A stretch of DNA of 64,000 nt from Jatrophihabitans cynanchi (lineage in GTDB: Bacteria > Actinomycetota > Actinomycetes > Mycobacteriales > Jatrophihabitantaceae): assembly GCF_027247405.1 (NCBI RefSeq), contig NZ_CP097463.1, positions 1,364,001-1,428,000 on the forward strand, in the 5' to 3' direction. A program made the translations under genes and the position numbers. The notes beneath the pieces are model-generated. The model had not been told where the DNA came from, did no database searches, and saw nothing but the letters and a program-made list of their open reading frames with translations. Below, piece after piece: positions 25,716 through 34,283 of this stretch (positions are counted from its first letter, which is position 1; the number at the start of each line of letters is the position of its first letter).

Positions 25716-26882
25716 ATGACCACTTGGCAGGTCTACGCCGGTACCTTCACGAAGCACTTCGTGCAAGAGGTCGAGCGGCTGCGCGCGGACAGCAACGTCT
25801 GGTGGGCGAATAAGGGAGCCGATGTCGGCGCCCCTAGGCCGTCCCCGTTCATCGACGGGAAGCGCTACCCGGCCGGCGGCGAGTTGGCCGACGGCCTCGA
25901 GGTCTTCGAGTTCGACGACCAAACCGGCGCGCTGGCGTTCCAGCAGGCGTACACCTCTGACATCGCGAACCCGCAATACGTTGCCCTGCACCCGAAACTG
26001 CCTCTGCTCTACGCCTCCCAGATGGCCCGGCCGAGCCGGCTCTCGGCGTTCGACATCACCGACGGCGCCCTCGATTGGCGGTTCGCGGTCGACACCGGCG
26101 CCGATCTCGCGATCGCCGTAAGCGTGCATCCGAGCGGGCGGCTCGCGTACGTCGCGCATTACTCGGACGGCACACTCACCGCATTGCACCTCGACGACGA
26201 CGGCAGGGTCACGCACGCTGAGCCGGTCGTGCGCGGGCAGGTGGCCACCGGCTCCAAGCGTTTCTCGCGGCATCATGAGTCGCATTTCACCGTCAGCGGC
26301 AACGCGCTACTGGTCACGGACATCGGGCTGGAGGAGCTGACGGTCTATCGCACGGCAGCTGACGGCGTGTTCACCGACGACCCGCCGGCCCACATCGCAT
26401 TCCCCGAGCGCAGCGCGCCGCGCCATATGGCGTGCCATCCGTCTGGCCGGTACGTGTACGTCGTCGGCGAGGCCGACTCCCGGCTGTACGTCGTCGCCGC
26501 CGATGACGGCGTCCCGACGCACCTGCTCGGGTCCTACCTCACCAGACCCGAGTCGTATGCGGGTGACAACAAGACCTCCGACATCAAGCTGCACCCCAAC
26601 GGCCGCTTCCTCTACGTCGGCAACCGCGGCAGCGACTGCGTGACCACCTGCCTGCTCGACGACGGCGGCGGGGTGCAGATCGCCGGCTTCCATCCCGCGC
26701 TGGGCAAGGGGCCGAGCGCGCTCGCGGTCGACCCCAGCGGACGGTTCCTGCTGGTCGGCAACACCTACTCTGGGAACCTCGCCATGCTTAGCATCGGCGT
26801 CGACGGCGAGCTCGATACAGCGGCGGCACCGATTTCGGCCCGCGCACCGCGGTGTCTGGTCTTCGGCGAGCGGTCCGAGTAG
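25716..26882 (+). CDS. lactonase family seven-bladed propeller (6-phosphogluconolactonase-like)
   Basis: About 388 residues from ATG 25716 (GGAG 3 nt upstream; ATG 25704 is an alternative). Repeats with NPQYVALHPKLPLLYASQ, AVSVHPSGRLAYVAHYSDG, MACHPSGRYVYVVGEAD, KLHPNGRFLYVGNRG and AVDPSGRFLLVGNTY are the blades of the YkgB/Pgl propeller. These enzymes open lactone rings or act on related cyclic substrates. An unusual insertion after YAGTFTKHFVQE extends blade one. An alpha/beta hydrolase follows 3 bp downstream. Confidence 0.88.
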   Translation: MTTWQVYAGTFTKHFVQEVERLRADSNVWWANKGADVGAPRPSPFIDGKRYPAGGELADGLEVFEFDDQTGALAFQQAYTSDIANPQYVALHPKLPLLYASQMARPSRLSAFDITDGALDWRFAVDTGADLAIAVSVHPSGRLAYVAHYSDGTLTALHLDDDGRVTHAEPVVRGQVATGSKRFSRHHESHFTVSGNALLVTDIGLEELTVYRTAADGVFTDDPPAHIAFPERSAPRHMACHPSGRYVYVVGEADSRLYVVAADDGVPTHLLGSYLTRPESYAGDNKTSDIKLHPNGRFLYVGNRGSDCVTTCLLDDGGGVQIAGFHPALGKGPSALAVDPSGRFLLVGNTYSGNLAMLSIGVDGELDTAAAPISARAPRCLVFGERSE

Positions 26883-26885
26883 GGC

Positions 26886-27632
26886 ATGGACGGTCCCACC
26901 GTCGTGCTGGTGCACGGCTCGTTCCACGGCGGCTGGTGCTTCGCTCCCCTCGTGGCCGCCCTCGCGACGCGCGGGGTGGCCGCTGTCGCCGTCGACCTAC
27001 CCAGCCACGCTAGTTCGGTGCTCCCGCGCCCCGGATTGCACGCCGACGCAGCCGCGGTGCAACAAGTGCTCGACGCCTGCGCCGGGCAGGTCGTCCTGGT
27101 CGGTCACTCATACGGAGGGTCGGTGATTACCGAGGCTGGCGTTCACCCGGCTGTCGTGCACCTGGTCTACCTTTGCGCGCTCATGCCGGACGGCCACGAA
27201 TCGGCCAGTGACGTGCTCGCTCCCGAGGCCGAGCTCGCCGACGAGGGCGGCCCGCGGCCCCGGCCCCGCATCACCGACGGAGCGACGTACGACAAGAACG
27301 GCCTGATGTCGATCGCTCCGGAAGTCGCCGCGCGCGCGTTCTACGGCGACTGCTCACCGGAGACGGTCTCCTGGGCGCTGCCGCGGCTGCGGCCGCAGCC
27401 GCTTGGTTGGGTCGAGGATCGCCCACACGCCGTCGCCTGGCGCGTCCGGCCCTCGACGTACGTGGTCGGCGCCGATGACCTGACGATCCACCCCGACTTG
27501 CAGCGGGGATGGGCGAAGCGATGCACGCGGTCGGTGGAGCTGTCCACCGGACACTCGCCGTTCCTGTCCGCCATCGACCGGGTGAGCGACCTGCTGGTGG
27601 AGATCGGCCGGGACGCCGTCGCGCCGGTCTGA
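26886..27632 (+). CDS. alpha/beta hydrolase (esterase/hydroxynitrile lyase-like)
   Basis: 248 residues. VVLVHGSFHGGWCFAPLVAA is the oxyanion loop region, VLVGHSYGGSVIT contains the nucleophile Ser in GHSYGG, TYVVGADDLTI carries an acid and STGHSPFLS the His. It resembles small salicylate-esterase or methylketone-type hydrolases. It starts 3 bp after the lactonase stop, so the pair is co-transcribed. Confidence 0.9.
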   Translation: MDGPTVVLVHGSFHGGWCFAPLVAALATRGVAAVAVDLPSHASSVLPRPGLHADAAAVQQVLDACAGQVVLVGHSYGGSVITEAGVHPAVVHLVYLCALMPDGHESASDVLAPEAELADEGGPRPRPRITDGATYDKNGLMSIAPEVAARAFYGDCSPETVSWALPRLRPQPLGWVEDRPHAVAWRVRPSTYVVGADDLTIHPDLQRGWAKRCTRSVELSTGHSPFLSAIDRVSDLLVEIGRDAVAPV

Positions 27633-27681
27633 TCAGCCGTCTGCTCGTATCCGCGTGCCCGGTTGCTCGTCCCCCTCCCTC

Positions 27682-27748
27682 TTGAGTGGGCGTATTCCGC
27701 TGAGTGGGTGGCCTTAACTGCCTACTCAACCCGCCACTGCCCACTCAA
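27682..27748. terminator. two-tier hairpin between convergent genes, candidate bidirectional terminator
   Basis: TTGAGTGGGC (27682-27691) pairs perfectly with GCCCACTCAA (27739-27748), and inside it TGAGTGGG (27701-27708) pairs with CCTACTCA (27721-27728). It lies between a rightward and a leftward gene end. No T run follows, so termination in both directions is inference. Confidence 0.5.
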
Positions 27749-27777
27749 CGAGCTGGTGCGCAGGAACTCGGCGCCGG

Positions 27778-28548
27778 TCACGTGATCGTGAATCCGCCAT
27801 CCACCACGATCGTCTGCCCGGTGACGTAGCCACCGGCGTCGCTGGCCAGGAAGATCAAGGCCGCCGCCAGTTCCCGCGGGTCCCCGGTGCGCCCGACCAG
27901 CACGCGGCCGAGCTGCCCCGCGAGGTATCCCTCCGCGTACTGGTCGGTCATCTCGCTCGCGAAGAACCCCGGCGCGAGGGTGTTGACCCGGATGCCCTTG
28001 CGGCCGGTCCATTGCTGGGCGAGATCGCGGGTCAGTCCCGCCAGCGCGGCCTTGCTCGCGGAGTACGCGGCTTGTGGCAGGCCGGCTGTGGTGATGCCGA
28101 GGACGCTGCCGATGTTGACGATGCTGCTGCCCGGCCGCATGACCCGGCCGCACGCCTGAGCCATCCAGTAGCAGCCGTTCAAGTTCACGTCGATCACGGC
28201 GCGGAACTCCTGCGGAGTCTCGCGGGTGGCTGGTCGGGAGCTGGCGACGCCGGCGTTGTTGACCAGGACGTCCACCGTGCCGAACTCGGCGAGGGCCGCA
28301 TCGACCACCTTCTTACTGTCCTCCGGCGCGGCCACGTCGGCCTGCACGGTGAGGGCGCGGCGACCGAGCCGCTCGACGGCATCTGCGGTCTCCCGTAGGC
28401 GGTCGGCACGACGCGCCGCGAGCACCACGTCGGCCCCCGCCTCGGCGAGGGCGACGGCGAATGCGACCCCGAGCCCCGAGGACGCCCCGGTGACGACGGC
28501 CGTGCGACCGGCCAACCCGAACAGCTCCACCACGGACCCCGGCATCAT
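27778..28548 (-). CDS. short-chain dehydrogenase/reductase (SDR), FabG-like
   Basis: 256 residues with TAVVTGASSGLGVAFAVAL (cofactor motif), VLVNNAGVASS, IVNIGSVLG with the Ser, AAYSASKAALAGLTRDLA with Tyr-x3-Lys and the C-terminal YVTGQTIVVDGGFTI typical of classical SDRs. It should oxidise or reduce a hydroxy/keto group with NAD(P). Its ATGATG start overlaps the stop of the aldehyde dehydrogenase, so both lie in one operon reading left from the TetR-family divergent promoter. Confidence 0.92.
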   Translation of the reverse strand: MMPGSVVELFGLAGRTAVVTGASSGLGVAFAVALAEAGADVVLAARRADRLRETADAVERLGRRALTVQADVAAPEDSKKVVDAALAEFGTVDVLVNNAGVASSRPATRETPQEFRAVIDVNLNGCYWMAQACGRVMRPGSSIVNIGSVLGITTAGLPQAAYSASKAALAGLTRDLAQQWTGRKGIRVNTLAPGFFASEMTDQYAEGYLAGQLGRVLVGRTGDPRELAAALIFLASDAGGYVTGQTIVVDGGFTIT

Positions 28549-29975
28549 CGCGCCGCCGGGCGGTTGATGGTCTGCAGCTCGACGAACGCCTCGACGCCGT
28601 AACGGCCGTGCTCCCGGCCGAGCCCGGACTCCTTGAAGCCGCCAAAGGGGACCGCCTCACCGGAGGCACCGTTCACCTTCACCGTTCCGGTGCGGATCCG
28701 GCGCGCGAGTCGGCACGCCCGGCCGACGTCGGCCGACCAGATCCCGCCGGACAGGCCGTACGGGGAGTCGTTTGCGATTCGTACCGCCTCGCCCTCGTCG
28801 TCGTAGGCGAGCACCGCGAGAACCGGCCCGAAGATCTCGTCCTGAGCGATCCGCATCCGGCTGGTGACGTCGGCGAAGACAGTCGGGCGCACGTAGTACC
28901 CGCGAGCGAGCCCGGGTGGTGCGTTCGGGCCTCCGGCGACAAGCCGGGCGCCCTCGGCGAGTCCTTGCTCGATGTACCTGCGGACGCGATCACGCTGCCC
29001 GGCGGAGACCAGCGGACCGAGGTCGACGTCGTCGTTCGGATCACCGACGGTGTAGGCCTCGGCCAGCGCGCGGGCACGCTCGACCACCTCGGCGTACCGG
29101 CTGCGCGGTGCGAGCAGCCGGGTGAGCGCCGTGCACACCTGGCCGCTGTTGAGGAAGCAGGACCGCACGACCGCAGTCACCGCGCCGTCGAGGTCGGCAT
29201 CGTCCAACAGGATCGCCGCCGACTTGCCGCCGAGTTCGAGCCCGACGCGGGCTACGCGGGCTGCGGCCACCGCCGCGATCTGCTTGCCGATCGACGTCGA
29301 TCCGGTGAAGGACACCATGTCGACGTATGGGTGTCGCACGAGGGCATCGCCGACGCTCCCACCGATGCCGTTGACGACGTTCAGTACGCCGGCCGGCAGG
29401 CCGATCTCCTCCGCCGCATCGGCGAAGGCGAGGGCGCTCGTCGGCGTCAGCTCGCTCGGCTTCAGGACGACGGGGCACCCGGCCAGCAGCGCAGCCGCCA
29501 CCTTGTCGACCGCCTGGTTCAGCGGGAAGTTCCACGGCGTGATCGCGCCGACGACGCCGACGGGCGCGCGCACGACGGTGCTGTTGCCGACCTGCTCCTC
29601 CCAGGCGATGGTCTCGGCGAGCTGAGCGTAGAGCTCGAACTTCGACAGCGGGTACGTGACGTGCGTGCGCAGGGCCAGCGCGGCGGGCGCGCCGAGCTCA
29701 TCGGTGATCGCCCGGGCGAGATCCGCGCTGCGGTGGCGCATCGCCTCGCCGAGCCGCGCCATGTAGTTGCCACGCTCAAGTGGCGGAACGTCGCTCCACC
29801 CGTCGAAGGCCGACCGCGCCGCACTGACCGCGAGTTCGATGTCCTGCACGGAGCCCGCCGTCAGCTCGGCGACGACCTCCTCGGTCGCCGGGTTCACGAC
29901 CGGAAGCGTCACACCCGCGCTCGACTCGAGCCAGCGACCGCCGACGTAGTTCCGGGTAACGCGTGGGACCGTCAT
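28545..29975 (-). CDS. aldehyde dehydrogenase (NAD-type)
   Basis: 476 residues with Asn149 in AITPWNFPLN, Glu247 in LELGGK, Cys281 in GQVCTALTRL and the C-terminal PFGGFKESGLGREHGRYG. It oxidises an aldehyde to an acid in the cytoplasm. ATG 29975 gives the standard start VTRNYVGGRWLESSAG; upstream extensions to 30182 are not family-like. Divergent to the TetR gene across 269 bp that include a CGCACA-N3-TGTGCG type site. Confidence 0.92.
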   Translation of the reverse strand: MTVPRVTRNYVGGRWLESSAGVTLPVVNPATEEVVAELTAGSVQDIELAVSAARSAFDGWSDVPPLERGNYMARLGEAMRHRSADLARAITDELGAPAALALRTHVTYPLSKFELYAQLAETIAWEEQVGNSTVVRAPVGVVGAITPWNFPLNQAVDKVAAALLAGCPVVLKPSELTPTSALAFADAAEEIGLPAGVLNVVNGIGGSVGDALVRHPYVDMVSFTGSTSIGKQIAAVAAARVARVGLELGGKSAAILLDDADLDGAVTAVVRSCFLNSGQVCTALTRLLAPRSRYAEVVERARALAEAYTVGDPNDDVDLGPLVSAGQRDRVRRYIEQGLAEGARLVAGGPNAPPGLARGYYVRPTVFADVTSRMRIAQDEIFGPVLAVLAYDDEGEAVRIANDSPYGLSGGIWSADVGRACRLARRIRTGTVKVNGASGEAVPFGGFKESGLGREHGRYGVEAFVELQTINRPAAR

Positions 29976-30192
29976 GCGTCGCCGGTTCCCGTCAGGGCCG
30001 GGACGATCTTGGAGTGCTGGTGACCCCCGCCGAGACGATGCGGGTTGGCCGCGTAAACGAAGCCCATCATCTCGGGTGCAACGGCGCGCATACGCCCTCA
30101 GCCTCCAAGGAGTGTCGACGTGACTGGGTCCGGACGCCGCGGCCCTGATGGTCCGCGTGGCCACCTTTGAACTAGCGCCCACTTCTTACTTG

Positions 30193-30207
30193 TGCACAGT
30201 GTGTGCG
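30193..30207. promoter_or_regulatory. TetR-type operator candidate, site A
   Basis: TGCACAGTGTGTGCG is the inverse of CGCACA-CAC-TGTGCA, between the divergent aldehyde dehydrogenase and TetR genes. It matches two further sites at 30935 and 49402. Its position next to a TetR gene suggests autoregulation; binding is inference. Confidence 0.6.
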
Positions 30208-30244
30208 GTAATACGAAGGACGCGCAAGTGCTAATCTTTCGTTC

Positions 30245-30880
30245 GTGGTTCTCGACCCTGTGGTAACCGACGCCGTGCAGCTGCCTCGCCGCCGCCTATC
30301 GCGCGCCGAGCAGAACGACGCGAAACGCAGGCTGCTGCTCGCCTCGGCGCTCGAGGTCTTGACCGAACAGGGCTACCAGGCGATGACTCTGGAAGAGGTT
30401 GCCGAACGGGCCGGTTTCACGCGGCGGCCGATCTACACCCTGTTCGGCTCGAAGGAGCAGCTGGCCCTCGCCTTATTCCAGACCCAGACCGATCGCTTCA
30501 CGCAGGACATGCTTCAGGTGCAGCCGGGACGCACGCTCAAGAGCACGCTCAAGCGTCTGGCCGAGATGCACAGTGAGCTAGCCGCCAGCGACGCCTTCCG
30601 GCCGATGTTCGAGCTGCAGACCGCGCTCAACGGCGTAGCCCTGCGTGACGAGGCGATCCATCGAGCTTTCACCGAGTTCCTCGGCAGCCAGCACGAGCGC
30701 TTCGTTGCTTGGCTAGCGCACGTCTGCGAGGTCACTGGGCAGCGTTTTCGGGCGCCGCTCGACCGCGTCGCCAGCTTGATGGAGGCAGGTATCGCCGGGC
30801 TCACCACCATGGGTTTTCTCGACCCGAGCTATCAGCGCGCCGAACTGCGCTACCACCTGCTCCTCGCGTTCGTCGACTGA
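30245..30880 (+). CDS. TetR-family transcriptional regulator
   Basis: 211 residues from GTG 30245. Residues about 20-70 form the TetR HTH domain: RRLLLASALEVLTEQGYQAM, TLEEVAERAGFTRRPIYTLF and GSKEQLALALF. The C-terminal ligand domain is helical with no recognised ligand. Flanking palindromes of the form CGCACA-N3-TGTGCG on both sides of the gene suggest that it controls itself, the aldehyde dehydrogenase/SDR pair to the left and the FeS/hydratase operon to the right. The effector may be a CoA thioester or aromatic acid; unknown. Confidence 0.92.
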   Translation: MVLDPVVTDAVQLPRRRLSRAEQNDAKRRLLLASALEVLTEQGYQAMTLEEVAERAGFTRRPIYTLFGSKEQLALALFQTQTDRFTQDMLQVQPGRTLKSTLKRLAEMHSELAASDAFRPMFELQTALNGVALRDEAIHRAFTEFLGSQHERFVAWLAHVCEVTGQRFRAPLDRVASLMEAGIAGLTTMGFLDPSYQRAELRYHLLLAFVD

Positions 30881-30934
30881 CCCCCACGCACGCAGTCACG
30901 TCGCTCCGGCCCGATTGTGCACGCGCTGATATTG

Positions 30935-30949
30935 CGCACAACATGTGCG
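30935..30949. promoter_or_regulatory. TetR-type operator candidate, site B
   Basis: CGCACAACATGTGCG, a palindrome with perfect 6-bp arms (extended one base further by G and C), 75 bp before the rightward operon starting at 31025. A second half-like TTGTGCAC lies at 30915-30922. Confidence 0.65.
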
Positions 30950-31024
30950 CTAGCGCGATCTGCGCGTAAGTGTTACGGTCTGCCCGAGCGTCGTCACGCC
31001 GACAGCAATGGGAGATGACTGCGG

Positions 31025-31381
31025 ATGTATAAGCGACTCGATGCCGTCGGATTGACCGACTACGTGGTCGATTTGCAGGCCGGAAACACGCTGAAGTGTT
31101 CGACCTGCACGACCCGGGTCCTCATCATGCAACTGCCGGTCGCCGCCCTAATCCCCGAGTGCTGCGGCGAACGAATGCTTACCTCCACGCCGAATCCGTG
31201 CAGCGCGCCCCAGCTGTTCCTGGTGCGGGACGCCGTCGGCTCGTTCGCCGGCTCCTGGTACATCGACGTCGAGTCCGGGCTTGTCCTGCGCTGCACTCAC
31301 GGCGGCCGCGGCGCGATCGTCTACGCCGGCCGAACCCTCACCCGGATGGCCACCCGCCCGGGTGCGGTCGCGAGGGCCTAG
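31025..31381 (+). CDS. desulforedoxin-like iron-binding protein (Fe-Cys4)
   Basis: 118 residues. Cys25 and Cys28 (KCSTCTTRV) and Cys46-Cys47 (PECCGERML) reproduce the CxxC...CCGexM pattern that binds one iron in desulforedoxin and the N-terminal domain of desulfoferrodoxin, with about 18 residues between pairs. The C-terminal half (LFLVRDAVGSFAGSWYIDVE, LRCTHGGRG) is not part of that fold and is unrecognised. It begins an operon with a Rieske ferredoxin, an enoyl-CoA hydratase and CoxG, so a redox or sensing role in the pathway is possible. Desulforedoxin domains are known mainly from anaerobes; the assignment rests on the motif alone. Confidence 0.6.
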   Translation: MYKRLDAVGLTDYVVDLQAGNTLKCSTCTTRVLIMQLPVAALIPECCGERMLTSTPNPCSAPQLFLVRDAVGSFAGSWYIDVESGLVLRCTHGGRGAIVYAGRTLTRMATRPGAVARA

Positions 31382-31386
31382 CGCGG

Positions 31387-31821
31387 ATGCCGCGGTTCAG
31401 CCTTGCCCCCCTCAGGCGCCGCCGCCTGCACCGGTCGGCCGAGCCCCAGCGACCCGCGCCCCCGCCGGGCGGTGCTACCTATGCGTGCTCGATGTCCGAG
31501 CTGCGGCGGCGCGGGCGGGTCGTCGTCGAACTGTCGGAGCCGCGCGTCGAGGTCCTCGTTGTGCACAGCGCCGGCTGGGTGTTCGCGGTCCAGAACCGGT
31601 GCCCGCACCGGGGCATTAGCCTGGCCGGCGGCGAGCTACGCGGTCGGAGCATCACCTGCAGCGCGCACCAATGGCGCTTCGACTTGGGCAGCGGGCACTG
31701 CCTCAGCGCCGTGCGCACCCGGCCGCAAGCGCTCATCACGGTCGACACCTGGGTCCAGGACGACCGGGTGTGGCTGACGGTTCCCGCCCAGCAGCTGGAC
31801 TCGCTGCGGAAGGGTGGCTGA
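31387..31821 (+). CDS. Rieske [2Fe-2S] ferredoxin-like protein
   Basis: About 144 residues from ATG 31387, 5 bp after the preceding stop. Cys72 and His74 in RCPHRGISL and Cys91 and His94 in TCSAHQWRFDL form the Rieske ligand set CxH-16-CxxH. The N-terminus is basic and Pro-rich with no clear signal peptide. It should carry electrons, perhaps to an oxygenase or hydroxylase encoded in the window; no ring-hydroxylating oxygenase alpha subunit is seen here. Confidence 0.88.
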   Translation: MPRFSLAPLRRRRLHRSAEPQRPAPPPGGATYACSMSELRRRGRVVVELSEPRVEVLVVHSAGWVFAVQNRCPHRGISLAGGELRGRSITCSAHQWRFDLGSGHCLSAVRTRPQALITVDTWVQDDRVWLTVPAQQLDSLRKGG

Positions 31822-31824
31822 CCA

Positions 31825-32619
31825 ATGATCGAAAGCTCCGAACCCGTCCTCGTCGACGTCTCCGACCGCACTGCGACCGTCACCCTCAACCGCGGGGCTT
31901 CCCGCAACGCCCTGAGCGCGCAGCTGAGATCAACCCTTGCCCAAAGGATCCGGGAGCTCGACGAGGATCCGGGCATCGACGTGCTGATCCTCACCGGGGT
32001 CGACCCGGCCTTCTGCGCCGGCCTGGACCTGAAGGAACTGGCCAGCGGCGCGCACGACATCGCTGACTCGGTCGGCAAGCCGGACCGGAGCCAAGTACCG
32101 CTCCCGCCGACGCGCAAGCCGCTGATCGGCGCGATCAATGGCGCGGCGGTGACCGGTGGACTCGAGTTGGCGCTGCTATGCGATTTCCTCGTCGCCTCTG
32201 AGCGGGCGAGATTCGCAGACACGCACATGCGGATCGGCGTCCACCCGGGGTGGGGGCTGACGGTGTTGCTGCCGCAGGCGGTAGGTCTGCGTCGGGCCAA
32301 GGAACTCAGCACGACGGGTCGGTACCTCGACGCCGCGACGGCGCGCGACTGGGGGCTGGTCAATCACGTCGTGGAACATGACGAGTTGCTGCCGTACTGC
32401 CGCCAACTCGCGACAGCCATCGTCTCGAATGACGCGGCCGGTGTGCGGGCGATCTTGCAGACGTACGACGCCGGCGCCGAAATCACCGTCGCCGAGGCCT
32501 GGGTCGTCGAAGCGTACGCCGCCCGGCACTGGCTCACGCAGGGCGGCGGCCGGGCCGACGAGATCGCCACCCGCCGGGCCGCCGTCCAGGCCTGGGGCCG
32601 CGCGCAGGCCGGCGACTGA
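31825..32619 (+). CDS. enoyl-CoA hydratase/isomerase family protein
   Basis: 264 residues of crotonase fold. DVLILTGVDPAFCAGLDLKE is the CoA/oxyanion region, KPLIGAINGAAVTGGLELAL the second oxyanion motif, and ADTHMRIGVHPGWGLTVLLP includes the usual substrate-site segment; the Glu common at one catalytic position is replaced by Val-His in GVHPGWG. Acts on an unsaturated acyl-CoA or catalyses a related crotonase reaction. It starts 3 bp after the ferredoxin gene. Confidence 0.9.
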   Translation: MIESSEPVLVDVSDRTATVTLNRGASRNALSAQLRSTLAQRIRELDEDPGIDVLILTGVDPAFCAGLDLKELASGAHDIADSVGKPDRSQVPLPPTRKPLIGAINGAAVTGGLELALLCDFLVASERARFADTHMRIGVHPGWGLTVLLPQAVGLRRAKELSTTGRYLDAATARDWGLVNHVVEHDELLPYCRQLATAIVSNDAAGVRAILQTYDAGAEITVAEAWVVEAYAARHWLTQGGGRADEIATRRAAVQAWGRAQAGD

Positions 32620-32647
32620 CCACCACGACACCACTCTGAGGAAGTCC

Positions 32648-33280
32648 ATGCTGCTGGAGAACTCGTTCACCGTGCCGGTCCCCGTCGCCGAGGCCTGGAA
32701 GGTGCTACTCGACGTCAACCGAATCGCCGCCTGCATGCCGGGCGCGACCCTCGACAGCGCCGACGCGGACGGCTTCGAGGGCCGGGTGAAGTTGCGCGCT
32801 GGTCCGGTCTCGCTCACCTATCGCGGGTCGGGGCGCTTTATCCAGCGGGACGTCACCGGGTGGCGCGTCGTCGTCGAGGTGAGCGGCCGCGAGCAGCGCG
32901 GCAGCGGGAGCGCCGAGGCGACGATGACCGCCATCCTGACCGGCTGCGGAGCCGAGACGGCGGTCTCGGTGCAGACCGAGCTCAACCTGACCGGACGCCC
33001 CGCCCAGTTCGGCCGCGGCCTGCTCGCGGACGTGAGCTCAAACATCGTCGACCAGTTCGCCGCGAACCTCGCCGAAGAAGTGCGGCGGGACGACTCGGAG
33101 CAGCCGCGTACGGCTGCGACGGAGTCCGAAATCAAGCCGACCGTGCGCTCTGACGCCACCCCGGCCCGATCCGACACTATCGACATCCTCCGAGTCGCGC
33201 GTGGCCCCCTGGCGATACGGATCGGGTCAGCCCTGGGGCTTCTCGCGGCGCTCGTCGTGGCGTGGCGTCACCGGCGGTGA
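32648..33280 (+). CDS. coxG: CoxG-like SRPBCC protein with C-terminal membrane anchor
   Basis: 210 residues. The N-terminus MLLENSFTVPVPVAEAWKVL and the segment ACMPGATLDSADADGFEGRV are hallmarks of CoxG, the accessory of CO-dehydrogenase-type molybdenum hydroxylases. RGSGRFIQRD and ELNLTGRPAQFGRGLLADV complete the helix-grip fold. A polar linker leads to one C-terminal membrane helix (AIRIGSALGLLAALVVAW) ending in HRR, consistent with the role of CoxG in recruiting the enzyme to the membrane. This links the operon to the Mo-hydroxylase subunits at 34.3 and 46.6-48.0 kb. Confidence 0.87.
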   Translation: MLLENSFTVPVPVAEAWKVLLDVNRIAACMPGATLDSADADGFEGRVKLRAGPVSLTYRGSGRFIQRDVTGWRVVVEVSGREQRGSGSAEATMTAILTGCGAETAVSVQTELNLTGRPAQFGRGLLADVSSNIVDQFAANLAEEVRRDDSEQPRTAATESEIKPTVRSDATPARSDTIDILRVARGPLAIRIGSALGLLAALVVAWRHRR

Positions 33281-33292
33281 CGCGTGCGTCGC

Positions 33293-34129
33293 TCAGAGCT
33301 TGACCTCCATCGAATAGCTCAGCTCGCCGACGAAGCGGCGGTTGGGACCGAGCGGCAAGATGGCCGCGGTCTCCCGCTCGACCGCACGGTCCTCGAACTC
33401 GATGACCATGCGGTAGGAGGCGAATATGTACGAGGTGGTCGTGAGCCGCGTCAACCGCTCGAACTCGACGGTGCGGCCGGCACCACCTGCCGCCCAGGCC
33501 GCGCGCAGTTCGGCCTTGTTTCGTGCCACCATGCGCGAGCGGCGCGTCCCGTTGACCTCGACGATGCGAATTGCACTGCAGGTGTCGTCCTCGACCAACT
33601 CCAGCCGGGCGTCCAGATCGCCCGACTGCCACGACGCGTCGAACTGGTCCAGCTGCCGGCTCAACGCGATCCGCACGTCCTTGGTGAGCCTGTCGGCGGC
33701 CCACGCGGGTTCGGTCCAGGTGACCTCGCCGATGATGCCGTCCGTCCAGGCGGGAAAGAGCACGGCGACGTGGTTGCGCTCGACCCGACCCGTCTCGTGC
33801 ATGGTCATCTCGCCGCGCGTGTCCGTCACCTTGTACCAGCGGGAGTACACGTCGTTCTCCCCGTAGGATGTGATAAGCGACCACGCGTTGACCCGCTCGA
33901 CGTAAAACTGCTCGACCTCGTCGAGGTCGTATGCCAGCTGGAGTTCGTACTGCCCGGCGGCGGGCGAGGTCATGATCGCGAAGTGCTGGTCCCACGCGCT
34001 GATCGTCGACTTGATTACCGCGACGTCGTTGCTCCGCTCGGAAACGCCGTGCTCGCGCGCCGTGCGCCGGCCGGTCATGCGGTCGTGCGGGAGGGCGGAC
34101 TGGACAGAGCGCCTGGCGGAGATCGACAT
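33293..34129 (-). CDS. SnoaL-like / NTF2-fold protein
   Basis: About 278 residues, with two NTF2-like halves suggested: HFAIMTSPAAGQYELQLAYD with MHETGRVERNHVAVLFPAW in the first, and DQFDASWQSGDLDARLELVE with RLTRLTTTSYIFASYRMVIE in the second. ATG 34129 has GAGGAG 9 nt upstream. It faces convergently the CoxG gene (12 bp apart) and is divergent to the Mo-hydroxylase large subunit. The promoter between them carries a TCCGTATGCGGA site, suggesting MarR control. Reaction unknown. Confidence 0.78.
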   Translation of the reverse strand: MSISARRSVQSALPHDRMTGRRTAREHGVSERSNDVAVIKSTISAWDQHFAIMTSPAAGQYELQLAYDLDEVEQFYVERVNAWSLITSYGENDVYSRWYKVTDTRGEMTMHETGRVERNHVAVLFPAWTDGIIGEVTWTEPAWAADRLTKDVRIALSRQLDQFDASWQSGDLDARLELVEDDTCSAIRIVEVNGTRRSRMVARNKAELRAAWAAGGAGRTVEFERLTRLTTTSYIFASYRMVIEFEDRAVERETAAILPLGPNRRFVGELSYSMEVKL

Positions 34130-34172
34130 GCGAAGCAACTCCTCTGTTTGGCGATTGCTAGACAGCGTAAAG

Positions 34173-34184
34173 TCCGTATGCGGA
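34173..34184. promoter_or_regulatory. MarR-type operator candidate, site i
   Basis: TCCGTATGCGGA, one mismatch from the palindrome TCCGTATACGGA at 39694-39705, between the divergent NTF2-like gene and the Mo-hydroxylase large-subunit gene. Confidence 0.6.
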
Positions 34185-34283
34185 GGAAACAAGATTCTTG
34201 ATGAGCCGACTTCAAATCCTGCTTTACCGAACCGCCTGGGTATCGTCGCGTGCCCGCGAACTGCCGTAACGAAGGGTTGATCC

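Noticed and set aside
27690-27700. CGTATTCC match to the LacI-type operator near the hairpin
   Set aside because: Only one half site is present and it lies at gene ends, not at a promoter.
28608-30023. 471-codon rightward frame opposite the aldehyde dehydrogenase
   Set aside because: Shadow of a gene with complete catalytic residues.
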